From: Deferribacteres bacterium
Lineage (GTDB): Bacteria; Zhuqueibacterota; Zhuqueibacteria; Zhuqueibacterales; Geothermadaptataceae
DNA length: 30,467 bases
Assembly: GCA_020633655.1 (NCBI GenBank)
Contig: JACKDF010000018.1
Span: 1 to 30,467 of the forward strand
Reading direction: 5' to 3'
Each line of letters begins with the position of its first letter. The first letter of the stretch is position 1. The position numbers and the translations under genes are program-made. This document shows positions 9,162-17,160 of this stretch, piece by piece. The notes below the pieces were generated by a model. That model was given only the letters and a program-made list of their open reading frames with translations. It had not been told where the DNA came from and did no database searches.

Positions 9162-9722
9162 ATGACAGAAAGACCGCAAAAATTCCTTGTCATTTTCGAT
9201 CGGGATGGTACGTTGATCACTGAAAAAGACTACCTGTCCGATCCAACCGAAGTTGAACTTCTGCCTGAAGTGGTTCCGGCGTTACAAAGATTGGCTCAAC
9301 AGGGTGGCGTATTTGCTGTTGCCAGCAATCAATCGGGTATTGGCCGAGGCTATTTTTCTACGGATGATGCGCGTGCTGTAAATGTTCGAATGCAAAGATT
9401 GCTGGGAGAGCAGGGAATTGAAATCATGCATAGCTATTTCTGTCCCCATGCTCCTGAAGACGATTGCCGCTGCCGCAAACCAAAACCGTTTATGCTGGAA
9501 AAAGCAATGAAGGATACAGGTGTGGAGCCACTGTTCTCGTTTATGGTCGGGGATAAAATTTCGGACATTGAAGCTGGTAAAAATGCGGGGATGCGATCCA
9601 TTCTTGTGCAAACGGGATACGGAAAAAAAGTTGATCCCGGTTCTGCCAAGGCTGATTTTATTGCGGTGAGCATGGCAGCTGCTGCAGAATGGATTCTTGA
9701 CATGATAAAAAAACCGGGTTAA
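9162..9722 (+). CDS. gmhB: D-glycero-D-manno-heptose 1,7-bisphosphate phosphatase-like HAD enzyme
   Basis: A 186-residue HAD-superfamily phosphatase of the histidinol-phosphatase/GmhB branch. The nucleophile loop is FDRDGTL (12-18, with Asp13 and Asp15), motif II is SNQSGIGRG (55-63), and the Asp motif is VGDKISDIEAG (129-139). The zinc loop CPHAPEDDCRCRKPKP (94-109) provides Cys94, His96, Cys102 and Cys104, the hallmark of GmhB. It would remove the C7 phosphate from heptose 1,7-bisphosphate on the way to a nucleotide-activated heptose, so the LPS core or this capsule may contain heptose. The other heptose genes (gmhA, hldE, hldD) are not in the window. It starts 12 nt after the Wzi-like gene and ends the operon just before a terminator. 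Confidence 0.88.
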   Translation: MTERPQKFLVIFDRDGTLITEKDYLSDPTEVELLPEVVPALQRLAQQGGVFAVASNQSGIGRGYFSTDDARAVNVRMQRLLGEQGIEIMHSYFCPHAPEDDCRCRKPKPFMLEKAMKDTGVEPLFSFMVGDKISDIEAGKNAGMRSILVQTGYGKKVDPGSAKADFIAVSMAAAAEWILDMIKKPG

Positions 9723-9770
9723 TCCCGGTGTCTGCCGAGGGAAATGAGCGATCGTTTCCCGTTATTCTGG

Positions 9771-9810
9771 CCCGCTTGTATCGCGAGGACGCTACAAGCG
9801 GGTTTTTTAT
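9771..9810 (+). terminator. Rho-independent terminator of the polysaccharide operon
   Basis: A perfect 10-bp stem CCCGCTTGTA (9771-9780) / TACAAGCGGG (9793-9802) is followed by TTTTTT (9803-9808). A second small hairpin, GGGAAA (9739-9744) / TTTCCC (9755-9760), lies just upstream. The T-run serves the plus strand; for the converging kinase gene there is no T-run on the far side. Confidence 0.9.
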
Positions 9811-11594
9811 TTCTGCAGCAGCTCACCAGCCAACCGGATGAGATCTGTCATAACATAGGGTTTTGGTAAAAACTTTGTGTTGTTATCGGGAAATTTGCCA
9901 TCGATTTCATACCCACTGGAGAGTATCGCTTTTATTTCCGGGTTACGGCGATGTATTTTTGCAATCAATGCTCTGCCATTCAACGCCGGCATTGTCAGAT
10001 CGATAAGTAGCAGGTCAATCGATGCTTCATTGGCTTTATAAACAGCATAGGCTTCTTCACCATTTTGTGCAGTAAGAACGTGATAGCCATACCGTTCAAG
10101 GCTCTTTTTCGCAACGTTGCGCACAAGTTCATCATCATCGACAATGAGCACAGTTCCACCCGGGCAATAGAGCTTTTCGTTGATATACCTGTTTTCTTTA
10201 AAGCTTTCATCCATGGTGGGGAGATAAAACTGAAACGTCGTTCCGACATTCTCTTCTGTTTCAACTTCAATCCAGCCCTTGTGGTCTTTGATGATGCCAA
10301 AAGCAATAGAAAGCCCCATCCCGGAATTTTGTGCGACTTCCTTGGTTGAAAAAAATGGATCGTAAATTTGAGATAAATTTTCATCTTGAATTCCACATCC
10401 CGTATCCGAAATGCTCACTCTCAGGAATTTGCCTGCGTATGCATCAAGGTTCTTTGACATATTTTCTTCAGAAACCTCAAGCTCATCGATGAAAATGGAT
10501 ATTTTCCCTTGCGATTCCAGGCTGCTTTCCTGTTTTTTTATTGCATCATGGGCATTTAGAACAAGGTTCGTTATGACCTGTTGGATTTGACCCTGATCGA
10601 CCAGAGCCGGGCTTAAATTCAAAGTCGTTGGTGCCTCTATCGTGATGGATGTTGGGATTATTTTTCGCAGAAAGTGAATCATCGTTTGCACCAGCGTATT
10701 CAAATCTGTTGGCTCAATGGAGGTTTTCCCCTGGCGACTGAATGTGAGCAAACTGCGGGTGAGCTCGGTACAGCGCCCGGTTGCGTGCTCAATTTCTGAG
10801 ATAGTTTGATCAGTAAATTCATCGATGGAGATGCTGTCACGCAAAATAGCGGTATTGCCGATTATGCCTGTAAGAATGTTATTGAATTCGTGGGCGATAC
10901 CGCGGGCCATCGTCCCGATCGTCTCCATTTTGTGCGTTTGAATGAGTTGATCCTGCATCAATTTTTCGTGTGTAATATCTCGAAGTACAGCACAGGTGCT
11001 GGTTACCCTGTCTCGTTCCGATAAAGGCATGATTGTCGCGATTGCCGTGCGAAGCTTACCCTCAAGTGTGGAGTAGATTATTTCAGTTTGCGTTGTATAT
11101 CCTTTTTGTGCGATAAGCAAGTGCGATTGAAAATTGGCAAGACTTTCGGTGTCAATAAAGTTTTCCAGAAAATTACTTGAATAGGCAACCTCGGTGCTAA
11201 AGCCTGTAATATTTTTAAAGGAAGGGTTGACGAAGGTAATGTCATTTTCAAAGTTGAATTGGATGATTGTACCGGGAAAATTATCAATAAACGAGCTGTA
11301 ACGTGCTTCACGTGCACGTAACGAGCGTTCTGCCATAACGCGTAAGTGCTCATCATGCAAAGCTACCTGGGCGCCGAGTTGTTCTTTACCGTCGAGGTAA
11401 ATCTGATAGATGCGGCAGCGGAACCATGACCATGTATTCAGTTTATTGCGAATTCGGATGTGCTCGATATCCGCATTCATATTAAAACTGATTTGCCGCA
11501 TTGTGTGGCAAAAATCGTCCTGATCTTCCGGATGAATGAAATCAAGTAAGTTGGTGTTTGTCATCAGCGGTATTGTAACCGAGAATCTCCTCAA
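9807..11594 (-). CDS. PAS hybrid sensor histidine kinase/response regulator (5'-truncated)
   Basis: A 595-residue two-component hybrid. Order: remnant of a PAS domain (residues about 10-90, LLDFIHPEDQDDF and following), a full PAS domain (about 95-210), HisKA with the phospho-acceptor in GIAHEFNNILTGIIG (His near 235), HATPase_c with N box NLVLNAHDAI, G1 DTGCGI and G2 SGMGLSIAFG, then a receiver domain starting TVLIVDDDELVRN with the phospho-Asp in LLLIDLTMPALNG near 533 and the conserved Lys in LPKPY. No membrane helix or DNA-binding output remains. The longest frame begins at TTG 11594; ATG 11564 is an alternative. Both lie inside a PAS domain whose beginning continues upstream in other frames, so the present start is secondary. 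Catalytic boxes are intact, so a cytosolic remnant might still be active if expressed. Confidence 0.8.
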   Translation of the reverse strand: MRRFSVTIPLMTNTNLLDFIHPEDQDDFCHTMRQISFNMNADIEHIRIRNKLNTWSWFRCRIYQIYLDGKEQLGAQVALHDEHLRVMAERSLRAREARYSSFIDNFPGTIIQFNFENDITFVNPSFKNITGFSTEVAYSSNFLENFIDTESLANFQSHLLIAQKGYTTQTEIIYSTLEGKLRTAIATIMPLSERDRVTSTCAVLRDITHEKLMQDQLIQTHKMETIGTMARGIAHEFNNILTGIIGNTAILRDSISIDEFTDQTISEIEHATGRCTELTRSLLTFSRQGKTSIEPTDLNTLVQTMIHFLRKIIPTSITIEAPTTLNLSPALVDQGQIQQVITNLVLNAHDAIKKQESSLESQGKISIFIDELEVSEENMSKNLDAYAGKFLRVSISDTGCGIQDENLSQIYDPFFSTKEVAQNSGMGLSIAFGIIKDHKGWIEVETEENVGTTFQFYLPTMDESFKENRYINEKLYCPGGTVLIVDDDELVRNVAKKSLERYGYHVLTAQNGEEAYAVYKANEASIDLLLIDLTMPALNGRALIAKIHRRNPEIKAILSSGYEIDGKFPDNNTKFLPKPYVMTDLIRLAGELLQK

Positions 11595-12008
11595 CTTGCC
11601 AGCTTACCCAATGAACGTGATAGGAGAAATCGATTTTTAGCAGAATATCGAAAGTAAGATTGATTATTGTATTTAAATTATCGTTTTTGCCGTGCAAGTT
11701 CCTTTTGTGTTTCAATTTCCGCGGGTAGTGCGCCGATAATCAAGCTCAGTTAGTTTTCTCCATTGGTGGTTGTTTTAACTGCACGGCGCGTGTAGCGAAT
11801 CACGACAGGTTTCTTGTTTATATTGGTAGCGATGGGGTTTTGTGGCGGATGCGCTTCAATGGTATTAAGGAATGGGTGCAGTTCCTTTAAAATCCTGAAA
11901 ATCCTGGGCTCCATAAAAAGCTAAAAATGCGTTGTTGGCAAAAACTGGCTTCGATTGTGCATCAAGGTGGATGACAGCGATGGGGAAAGTTTTCAGATAA
12001 CTATGCAT
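11542..12008 (-). pseudogene. Broken 5' part of the PAS hybrid kinase gene
   Basis: Reading the minus strand upstream of the kinase frame, PAS-like protein text continues in changing frames. From 12008 it reads MHSYLKTFPIAVIHLDAQSK and on to about 11893. It then shifts to a frame giving LNTIEAHPPQNPIATNINKK and LSLIIGALPAEIETQKELAR, interrupted by TAA at 11750-11752 and ended by TAA at 11678-11680. A third frame reads FDILLKIDFSYHVHWVSW and EEILGYNTADD until TGA at 11542-11544, and the intact frame then resumes with LLDFIHPEDQ. That is at least three frame changes (near 11893, 11682 and 11560) plus one in-frame stop within 450 nt, across what would be one PAS domain and the start of a second. 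Decay is the simplest reading; sequencing error cannot be excluded. Confidence 0.7.
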
Positions 12009-12461
12009 TCTTTATTCGTCTGATTTGAATTCTTGACAATGCTGGCCCTTATTTCGATTTTCGCCAGACTTCCTTTGAATCGATGTTGCAAAATAAATGC
12101 GAATGGAGATCAGTGCAAAAGTGATTTATTACGACTTTGAACGACAGGTATCGGGTGCGGCAAACTTACAACTCTATTTTTTGAGATGAAAGAAAAAAGA
12201 ACACAATATTATAGGAATCCCATGGAAAAACAGACCGGGATTAAGGGATAATTATTTCTGTTAAAAAATGGAAGTCAGGTTTGGAACTTGAATCCTTTCG
12301 AAAGATTCTCGCGGTCTTTTAAAAACTTTCAATAAGATAGTATAACCCAACTTTTTTAACCAGCTCAGACCTTAAACACCAAAATTGGGCTGAGGATACC
12401 CACACGCCTCACGAACCTTAAGCAACCCGTGAATGAACATGGTAAAAAATTCTGTCCAGAT
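12009..12461. other. Intergenic stretch, no gene seen
   Basis: About 450 nt between the broken kinase 5' end and the Fic gene. On the minus strand a short frame ending at a stop near 12020 reads FALISIRIYFATSIQRK, which might be the tail of a lost membrane segment of the kinase; all frames above it have stops. No RNA gene, terminator with a convincing T-run, or clear promoter was found. Confidence 0.4.
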
Positions 12462-13589
12462 TTATGCGTAAAACAAATTGATATAGTCTTGAAACAGATA
12501 AAGCTTTTTTCGTTTCCCACCAGTGACTTCTCTAAGTATGCCCAATTCTTCAAATGTGGCAATGAGCTTATAAACGGATTTGGGTGTCAATCCGGTAATT
12601 CCAGCGATCATCGGAGCATTTATCAACGGACGTTTATAGAGCTGATTCACAACCGCCTGCGCGTTTGCTGCTCGATTTCCTAAAGCACTGATATCTTGCT
12701 CGATTTGCTTTTTCAACTGCAAAATATTGTCAAAGGTTTGAATGCCTTTTTGTGCTGTCTCCGTAACCCCAACCAGAAAAAATTTGAACCATTGTGTTAA
12801 ATCATTCTTTTCCCGCGCACTCATTAAATTGTCATAATAAAGGGACCGGTTGCGTTCAAAAAAATCGGAAAGATAGAGGACGGGCTGTTTTAGTATTTTT
12901 TTGCTCACCAGATACAATGTGATGAGTAATCTGCCTACTCTGCCATTGCCGTCTAAAAATGGGTGAATGGTTTCGAATTGATAATGAATCAACGCAATTT
13001 TCAATAGTTCTGGTAATAGATCACTATCATTGTGCACAAATTTTTCAAGATCAGCCATGAGGGTTTCAACGGATGTGTGGGCGGGTGGCACAAAAACAGC
13101 ATCTTCGATACTGGCGCCTCCAATCCAGTTTTGAATCTTCCGGTAATCCCCGGGTGTTTTGTGCGCACCGCGAACCCCCTGCAACAATATTTTATGGGTT
13201 TCTTTGATAAGCCGTGATGAGAAAGGAAGTTCATTCAACCGGGAGATGGCATGTCGCATAGCCTCAATGTAGTTTTGCACTTCTTCCCAATCATCGCGCT
13301 TGTTAAGCGGAACATCTTCGCGATCGAGCAAAGCTTCCTGTAGATTGGTTTGTGTGCCCTCGATCTTGCTGCTTTGGGTGGCTTCTTTAACCACATGCAT
13401 GCTGATGAACAAATCAAGATTGGGGATGTATTCTGAATACATATCCAGGCGCCCCAGTTCTCTGTCTGCTTTACTTAAAAGCAGCGCAATTTCCATATTG
13501 TCAATAGACCAATGCCGATTGATCGGCGCAGGTTCGAAACTCTTGTAATGACCCTGACTTTTTAATGAGCCAGGTTTAAAATTCCTCAT
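12462..13589 (-). CDS. Fic family protein (class II, with C-terminal winged helix)
   Basis: A 375-residue Fic/DOC enzyme; the family usually transfers AMP from ATP to a hydroxyl of a target protein. The active-site motif HPFLDGNGRVGR (209-220) is complete, with His209. The inhibitory helix motif SSKIEG (73-78) fits (S/T)xxxE(G/N) and lies N-terminal to the Fic core, which makes this class II, so it should be auto-inhibited. The flap region is near 150-170. The C-terminus (about 305-370: RPLINAPMIAGITGLTPKSV and TFEELGILREV) is a winged-helix DNA-binding module, as in the similar-sized SoFic-type proteins. No antitoxin gene adjoins it, as expected for class II. The start ATG is preceded by AAGGATCACAC. 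A repeated operator-like array lies about 170-260 nt upstream, which suggests self-regulation through the winged helix. The target is unknown. Confidence 0.9.
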   Translation of the reverse strand: MRNFKPGSLKSQGHYKSFEPAPINRHWSIDNMEIALLLSKADRELGRLDMYSEYIPNLDLFISMHVVKEATQSSKIEGTQTNLQEALLDREDVPLNKRDDWEEVQNYIEAMRHAISRLNELPFSSRLIKETHKILLQGVRGAHKTPGDYRKIQNWIGGASIEDAVFVPPAHTSVETLMADLEKFVHNDSDLLPELLKIALIHYQFETIHPFLDGNGRVGRLLITLYLVSKKILKQPVLYLSDFFERNRSLYYDNLMSAREKNDLTQWFKFFLVGVTETAQKGIQTFDNILQLKKQIEQDISALGNRAANAQAVVNQLYKRPLINAPMIAGITGLTPKSVYKLIATFEELGILREVTGGKRKKLYLFQDYINLFYA

Positions 13590-13756
13590 GTGTGATCCTT
13601 AATAAATTTGCCCAAAAGCGGTCAAGGCTCCAGAATGCCTCGAGATTTAAATTTGTAGCCATGGCTTTTGTGATCTGATTGTATTAGAATATATAAACTT
13701 TTCATTGAACCATGCGCTTTTTGGCACTAACAAGATTAGTCGCTCTTTCGGTGTGG

Positions 13757-13852
13757 AAAGTAAAACAAGATACAGTTTATTTTACTTTTTGGCAAGTAAA
13801 GTAAAATAAGACAGGGCTTATTTTACTTTGATAGACTGAAAGTAAAATTAAG
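13757..13852. promoter_or_regulatory. Array of five 13-bp half-sites, exact 41-bp period, upstream of fic
   Basis: Half-site AAAGTAAAATAAG occurs forward at 13757-13769 (AAAGTAAAACAAG), 13798-13810 (exact) and 13839-13852 (AAAGTAAAATTAAG, one insertion), and in reverse at 13776-13788 (TTTATTTTACTTT) and 13817-13829 (CTTATTTTACTTT). Starts are 19, 22, 19 and 22 nt apart, so each forward-reverse palindrome repeats every 41 bp, about four helical turns. The sequences between the half-sites are not conserved. This looks like a multi-operator for a dimeric DNA-binding protein. The neighbouring Fic protein, with its winged helix, is the obvious candidate. Alternatives are an iteron-like site or an RNA hairpin array. 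Confidence 0.7.
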
Positions 13853-13972
13853 AAGGACGCGCAGAAATCGGCAGGTTTCTCCATTGGGACGCAGGTTTGA
13901 AATAACCTATTAATTCTGTCACCAAATGGTGAATGGAAGGGGGTTAAAATCTATTAACTGGAGAGCGTAAAC

Positions 13973-14016
13973 AAAAAAAGGGAGCAAGATTTTGAGTTCT
14001 TTACTCCCTTTTTTTT
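13973..14016. terminator. Bidirectional terminator between tRNA and fic region
   Basis: GGGAG (13980-13984) pairs with CTCCC (14004-14008), helped by AAGA/TCTT inside the loop. A run of A at 13973-13979 gives the T-tract on the minus strand (downstream of the tRNA), and T at 14009-14016 gives one on the plus strand. Its main job is most likely ending tRNA transcription. Confidence 0.8.
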
Positions 14017-14030
14017 AATAATTTACGCAA

Positions 14031-14104
14031 TGGGCCCTGTAGGGCTCGAACCTACGACCCACGGATTATGAGTCCGTTGCTCTGACCAACTGAGCTAAGG
14101 GCCC
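14031..14104 (-). tRNA. tRNA with CAU anticodon (Ile2 or Met)
   Basis: A 74-nt cloverleaf on the minus strand. The acceptor stem GGGCCCT pairs with AGGGCCC, the D arm reads TAGCTCAGTTGGTCAGAGC, the anticodon stem ACGGA/TCCGT encloses CTCATAA (anticodon CAT), and the T arm has GGTTCGAGCC. The 3' CCA is not encoded (only the discriminator A). The body resembles the tRNA-Ile2 type, whose CAU is modified to lysidine-AU, more than an initiator, which would have a mismatch at position 1-72; elongator Met is not excluded. The gene stands alone, with its terminator 15 nt downstream. Confidence 0.92.
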
Positions 14105-14250
14105 TTTAGAGCTTGCATAACTTAAAATTTTTTGCGTCTAATGCAAGTAGAAATTGAACATAGCGACAATCTCCCAAAGCTGAGTAAGCCTGGAAGAAAG
14201 GTCAATCTCATTCAGGATTAGACGCTTCTGAATAAAATCCGATGCAATAA

Positions 14251-15603
14251 TCAGTGCTCTTCGTGAAAGGGAAGATAAGGACTGTTCCCGCAACCAAGAC
14301 GTACTATTTTGCCATCATTTTTAATTTTGGCTTTCTTCGTTGCATTACGCGTATCGATAATCAACTTCGAATGCTTGACAATAAAATCGATATCGTAATC
14401 ATCATGATCTGTAGCAATGATTACACAATCCATGCTTTGCAATAAACCTTCGCTAAGCTCGGTTGAATTCATCTCTGTGCCGTTGCGCCGAAGAACTGGA
14501 ACCCAGGGATCATTATAGATAAGGTTTTCGGCTCCGCGCATTTTGAGTAGGTCCATGAGTTTCAATGCGGGTGAATTTCGGATATCATCGACATTCTTTT
14601 TAAAAGATGCGCCTAATAATAAAAATTTAGCGTTGGCGATGGCACCACCGTTCATCGAAAGAGAACGAATAATAAGATCAAGTACGTAGTAAGGCATGTT
14701 TTCGTTTGTTTCTGCCGCCAATTCGATAAAATTAGTATGAAAATCATACTCTTTTGCTTTCCAGGATAAATAATATGGATCAACCAAAATACAGTGTCCA
14801 CCAATTCCGGGGCCAGGATAAAATGGCATATAACCAAAAGGTTTCGTTGCAGCAGCTTCCACGACTTCCCAGATGTCAATACCGCCCATTCGATCACAGA
14901 GCTGTGCCAATTCATTCATAAGGGCAATGTTTACACTACGGAAAATATTTTCGAGTAATTTGGTCATTTCTGCAGCTTTAGGGCTGGAGAGTGGCACAAC
15001 AGTACTGATAATTTTTTCTGAAACCTTCACAGTTAAATCTGTGCATTTTTTCGTGATTCCACCTACAACAACCGGGGTGTTGGATGTTGTAAATTTTTTA
15101 TTTCCCGGATCGATACGTTCGGGTGAAAAGGAAAGAAAAATGTCTTTTCCAACCTTTAAGCCAGTTGATTCCAAAATCGGCTGTAGCAGTTTTTCTGTTG
15201 TTTCAGGATATGTCGTACTTTTTAATATAATTAATTGATCTTTGCGTAAACCTGTGAGTACGCCTTGCGCAGCATCTTCGATATAGGTTACATCGGGTTC
15301 CTTATTCGGTGTAAATGGAGTTGGAACGCAAATATAAATAACATCAGCTGAGGAAATGTTATCGTAATTTGCTTCAGAGATGAATTTACCTTGTTTGACG
15401 ACCTCTGCTAATTCTTTCGAATTCACATCATCAATGTAATTCTCACCTTTATTGAGTTTATTGACTTTTTCCGAATCATTATCGACTCCAAGTACGCTAA
15501 ATCCAGCTTTTGCATACTCTACTGCGAGGGGTAAACCGACATATCCAAGACCAATTACGCCGATTTTTGCAGTTTTTTGTGAAATTTTTGTTTCCAGACT
15601 CAT
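14251..15603 (-). CDS. UDP-N-acetylglucosamine/mannosamine-type nucleotide-sugar dehydrogenase
   Basis: A 450-residue NAD-dependent dehydrogenase that oxidises C6 of a UDP-sugar to the uronic acid. Rossmann motif GLGYVGLPLA is at 18-27, FSPERIDPGN near 158-167, KLLENIFRSVNIALMNELA near 214-232, and the catalytic Cys lies in PGPGIGGHCILVDPYYLSWK (Cys near 269). This long GIGGHCI-x-VDPYYLSWKA form is typical of the WbpA/WecC side (UDP-GlcNAc or UDP-ManNAc 6-dehydrogenase) rather than plain UDP-glucose dehydrogenase. The residue after Cys-Ile is Leu, where Pro is usual. The start ATG has GAGGAG upstream at 15614-15619 on the minus strand. It is 85 nt downstream of the dehydratase gene and probably shares its promoter. 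It supplies acidic sugar for surface polysaccharide. Confidence 0.9.
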   Translation of the reverse strand: MSLETKISQKTAKIGVIGLGYVGLPLAVEYAKAGFSVLGVDNDSEKVNKLNKGENYIDDVNSKELAEVVKQGKFISEANYDNISSADVIYICVPTPFTPNKEPDVTYIEDAAQGVLTGLRKDQLIILKSTTYPETTEKLLQPILESTGLKVGKDIFLSFSPERIDPGNKKFTTSNTPVVVGGITKKCTDLTVKVSEKIISTVVPLSSPKAAEMTKLLENIFRSVNIALMNELAQLCDRMGGIDIWEVVEAAATKPFGYMPFYPGPGIGGHCILVDPYYLSWKAKEYDFHTNFIELAAETNENMPYYVLDLIIRSLSMNGGAIANAKFLLLGASFKKNVDDIRNSPALKLMDLLKMRGAENLIYNDPWVPVLRRNGTEMNSTELSEGLLQSMDCVIIATDHDDYDIDFIVKHSKLIIDTRNATKKAKIKNDGKIVRLGCGNSPYLPFHEEH

Positions 15604-15626
15604 CCTTATGACTCCTCAATATACTA

Positions 15627-15645
15627 GGGGATAATTAACATCCCC
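15627..15645 (-). repeat. Intercistronic hairpin
   Basis: GGGGAT (15627-15632) and ATCCCC (15640-15645) form a 6-bp stem in the gap between the dehydratase and dehydrogenase genes. There is no T-run, so it is more likely an RNA-processing or stability hairpin than a terminator. Confidence 0.35.
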
Positions 15646-15688
15646 AATTTATTTGTCCATTCAGTAATTGTATATGTTATAAAACAGT

Positions 15689-16687
15689 TTATTGCCCATA
15701 ATGCGCTTTGTAATATTCCAGATATTCCCCGCTTTTAATCCGCTCCCACCACCAGCGGTTATTTTCATACCATTGAATTGTGTCTTGTATTGCAGTTTTG
15801 AATTCGAAATTTGGCTTCCAGCCCAGAGCATTGATTTTTGCACAATTAACAGAGTACCGACGGTCATGACCAAGTCGATCTTCTACGTAAGTTTTCAGAG
15901 ACTCCGGTTTACCAAGCTTTTCCAGAATAATCGCAGTTATTTCCAAATTCGTACGCTCATTACCTCCACCGATATTGTATACTTCACCCAGTTTGCCATT
16001 TGCGATGAGAAAATCGACAGCATCGCAATGATCGATGACATGAATCCAGTCACGAATGTATTTTCCATCCCCGTAAATGGGCAAGTGCTTGTCGTCCATT
16101 GCGTTTGTGACGAAGAGTGGAATAAGTTTTTCAGGATATTGATACGGTCCGAAATTATTTGAACAACGCGTGATAATGACAGGCACATCGTAGGTCACAA
16201 AATAGGAATAGGCAAGGCGATCAGCACCCGCTTTTGAGGCGGAATAGGGACTCGAGGGCATAAGTGGATCATTTTCAACGAATGACGCGCCTTCGGTACT
16301 GCCGTAGACTTCATCTGTGCTGATTTGGATGAACTTCTCAACGCCATGCTTGCGAGCAGCCTCCAGGAGCACAAAGGCACCGAAAATATCAGTCGTTATA
16401 AAATCGTCTGGTTTACCGATTGACCGGTCTACGTGACTCTCTGCCGCGAAATTAACAACGATATCTGCTTCCCTGACAAGACCATCTATGAGTTCCGCAT
16501 CACCAATATCCCCTTTTACGAAGTGGTGGCGCGAATCGTTCTCCAGGTCCCGCAGGTTGTCGAGATTACCGGCATACGTTAATTTGTCGAGGTTTGTAAC
16601 CGAAACATCTTTTTCCTTATTCAGCAGATTTCGGACATAATTACTGCCTATAAACCCGGCACCGCCTGTGACGAGATATCTTTTCAT
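15689..16687 (-). CDS. rfbB: dTDP-glucose 4,6-dehydratase
   Basis: A 332-residue extended short-chain dehydrogenase that converts dTDP-glucose to dTDP-4-keto-6-deoxyglucose, the first committed step to rhamnose and other deoxysugars. Cofactor motif GGAGFIGS is at 8-15, AAESHVDRSI at 81-90, the catalytic TDEVYGS at 124-130 and YSASK at 148-152 (Tyr148, Lys152). RCSNNFGPYQYPEKLIPLF near 173-191 and GDGKYIRDWIHVIDHC near 205-220 are diagnostic of RfbB/RmlB. Full length. RmlA, RmlC and RmlD are not in the window, so the pathway must be completed elsewhere. The start is supported by GGAGATTTACAA. A good promoter lies just upstream and the gene is divergent from the MsbA-like exporter. Confidence 0.95.
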   Translation of the reverse strand: MKRYLVTGGAGFIGSNYVRNLLNKEKDVSVTNLDKLTYAGNLDNLRDLENDSRHHFVKGDIGDAELIDGLVREADIVVNFAAESHVDRSIGKPDDFITTDIFGAFVLLEAARKHGVEKFIQISTDEVYGSTEGASFVENDPLMPSSPYSASKAGADRLAYSYFVTYDVPVIITRCSNNFGPYQYPEKLIPLFVTNAMDDKHLPIYGDGKYIRDWIHVIDHCDAVDFLIANGKLGEVYNIGGGNERTNLEITAIILEKLGKPESLKTYVEDRLGHDRRYSVNCAKINALGWKPNFEFKTAIQDTIQWYENNRWWWERIKSGEYLEYYKAHYGQ

Positions 16688-16736
16688 TTGTAAATCTCCA
16701 CTATTTCAAGTCCAATATCCCCTTGAGAAAACGCTG

Positions 16737-16765
16737 AATATAGAGAATTAACAAGGGAAAGTCAA
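16737..16765 (-). promoter_or_regulatory. Sigma-70-like promoter for rfbB and the dehydrogenase
   Basis: On the minus strand, TTGACT (16765-16760), a 17-nt spacer, then TATATT (16742-16737). The predicted start of transcription is near 16730, which leaves a leader of about 42 nt. Five of six bases match consensus in each box. Confidence 0.65.
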
Positions 16766-17160
16766 TTAAATCATACTGAATGAATTATCGACGTTGAACT
16801 TGAAAATTGAATGTAATTAAAGAAATGCTATGAGTGTGACTGGCTTTCCAATTTCCTGAAAACGGGAATAACAAATTGTCCTGTAAACCAGGATTTTTTA
16901 TTTTTAATTTAAGGTCTTTGTTACATGCTGTTCACCGGCAGTGCGGAAAGGAATTTGATGAAATTAGTGTACGAGAATGCATGAATTCAACACTACCAAT
17001 GATAGTCATGGTAAAGGCACGACGACTCATCTTATTTTTTCTGTTATCGGCGACAAAATAAAGATGAAATAATACTGTACTTCGAACCGTTAATGTCATT
17101 TTTATAAGGCGAAAAATTCTTGGGAATACTCCCGGCAACCAATAATCCTGCAGGAATCAA
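16766..17160. other. Divergent intergenic region, weak hairpin only
   Basis: About 395 nt between the rfbB promoter and the ABC exporter. TCCTG (16879-16883) / CAGGA (16889-16893) followed by TTTTTT is a terminator-like hairpin with a 5-bp stem on the plus strand; no upstream plus-strand gene explains it, so a short non-coding transcript is possible but unsupported. No clear promoter for the exporter was found. Confidence 0.3.

Noticed and set aside
12462..13589. Two-gene Fic toxin-antitoxin (VbhT/VbhA-like) system
   Set aside because: The inhibitory motif SSKIEG is inside the Fic protein itself and no small adjacent antitoxin gene exists.
13757..13852. CRISPR array
   Set aside because: Repeats are 13-bp alternating palindromic half-sites with 6-9 nt between them; no 28-40 nt direct repeats, unique spacers of fixed length, or cas genes.
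16876..17061. A 61-codon plus-strand frame upstream of the ABC exporter
   Set aside because: No ribosome-binding site, no domain, and it starts inside a hairpin; treated as chance.
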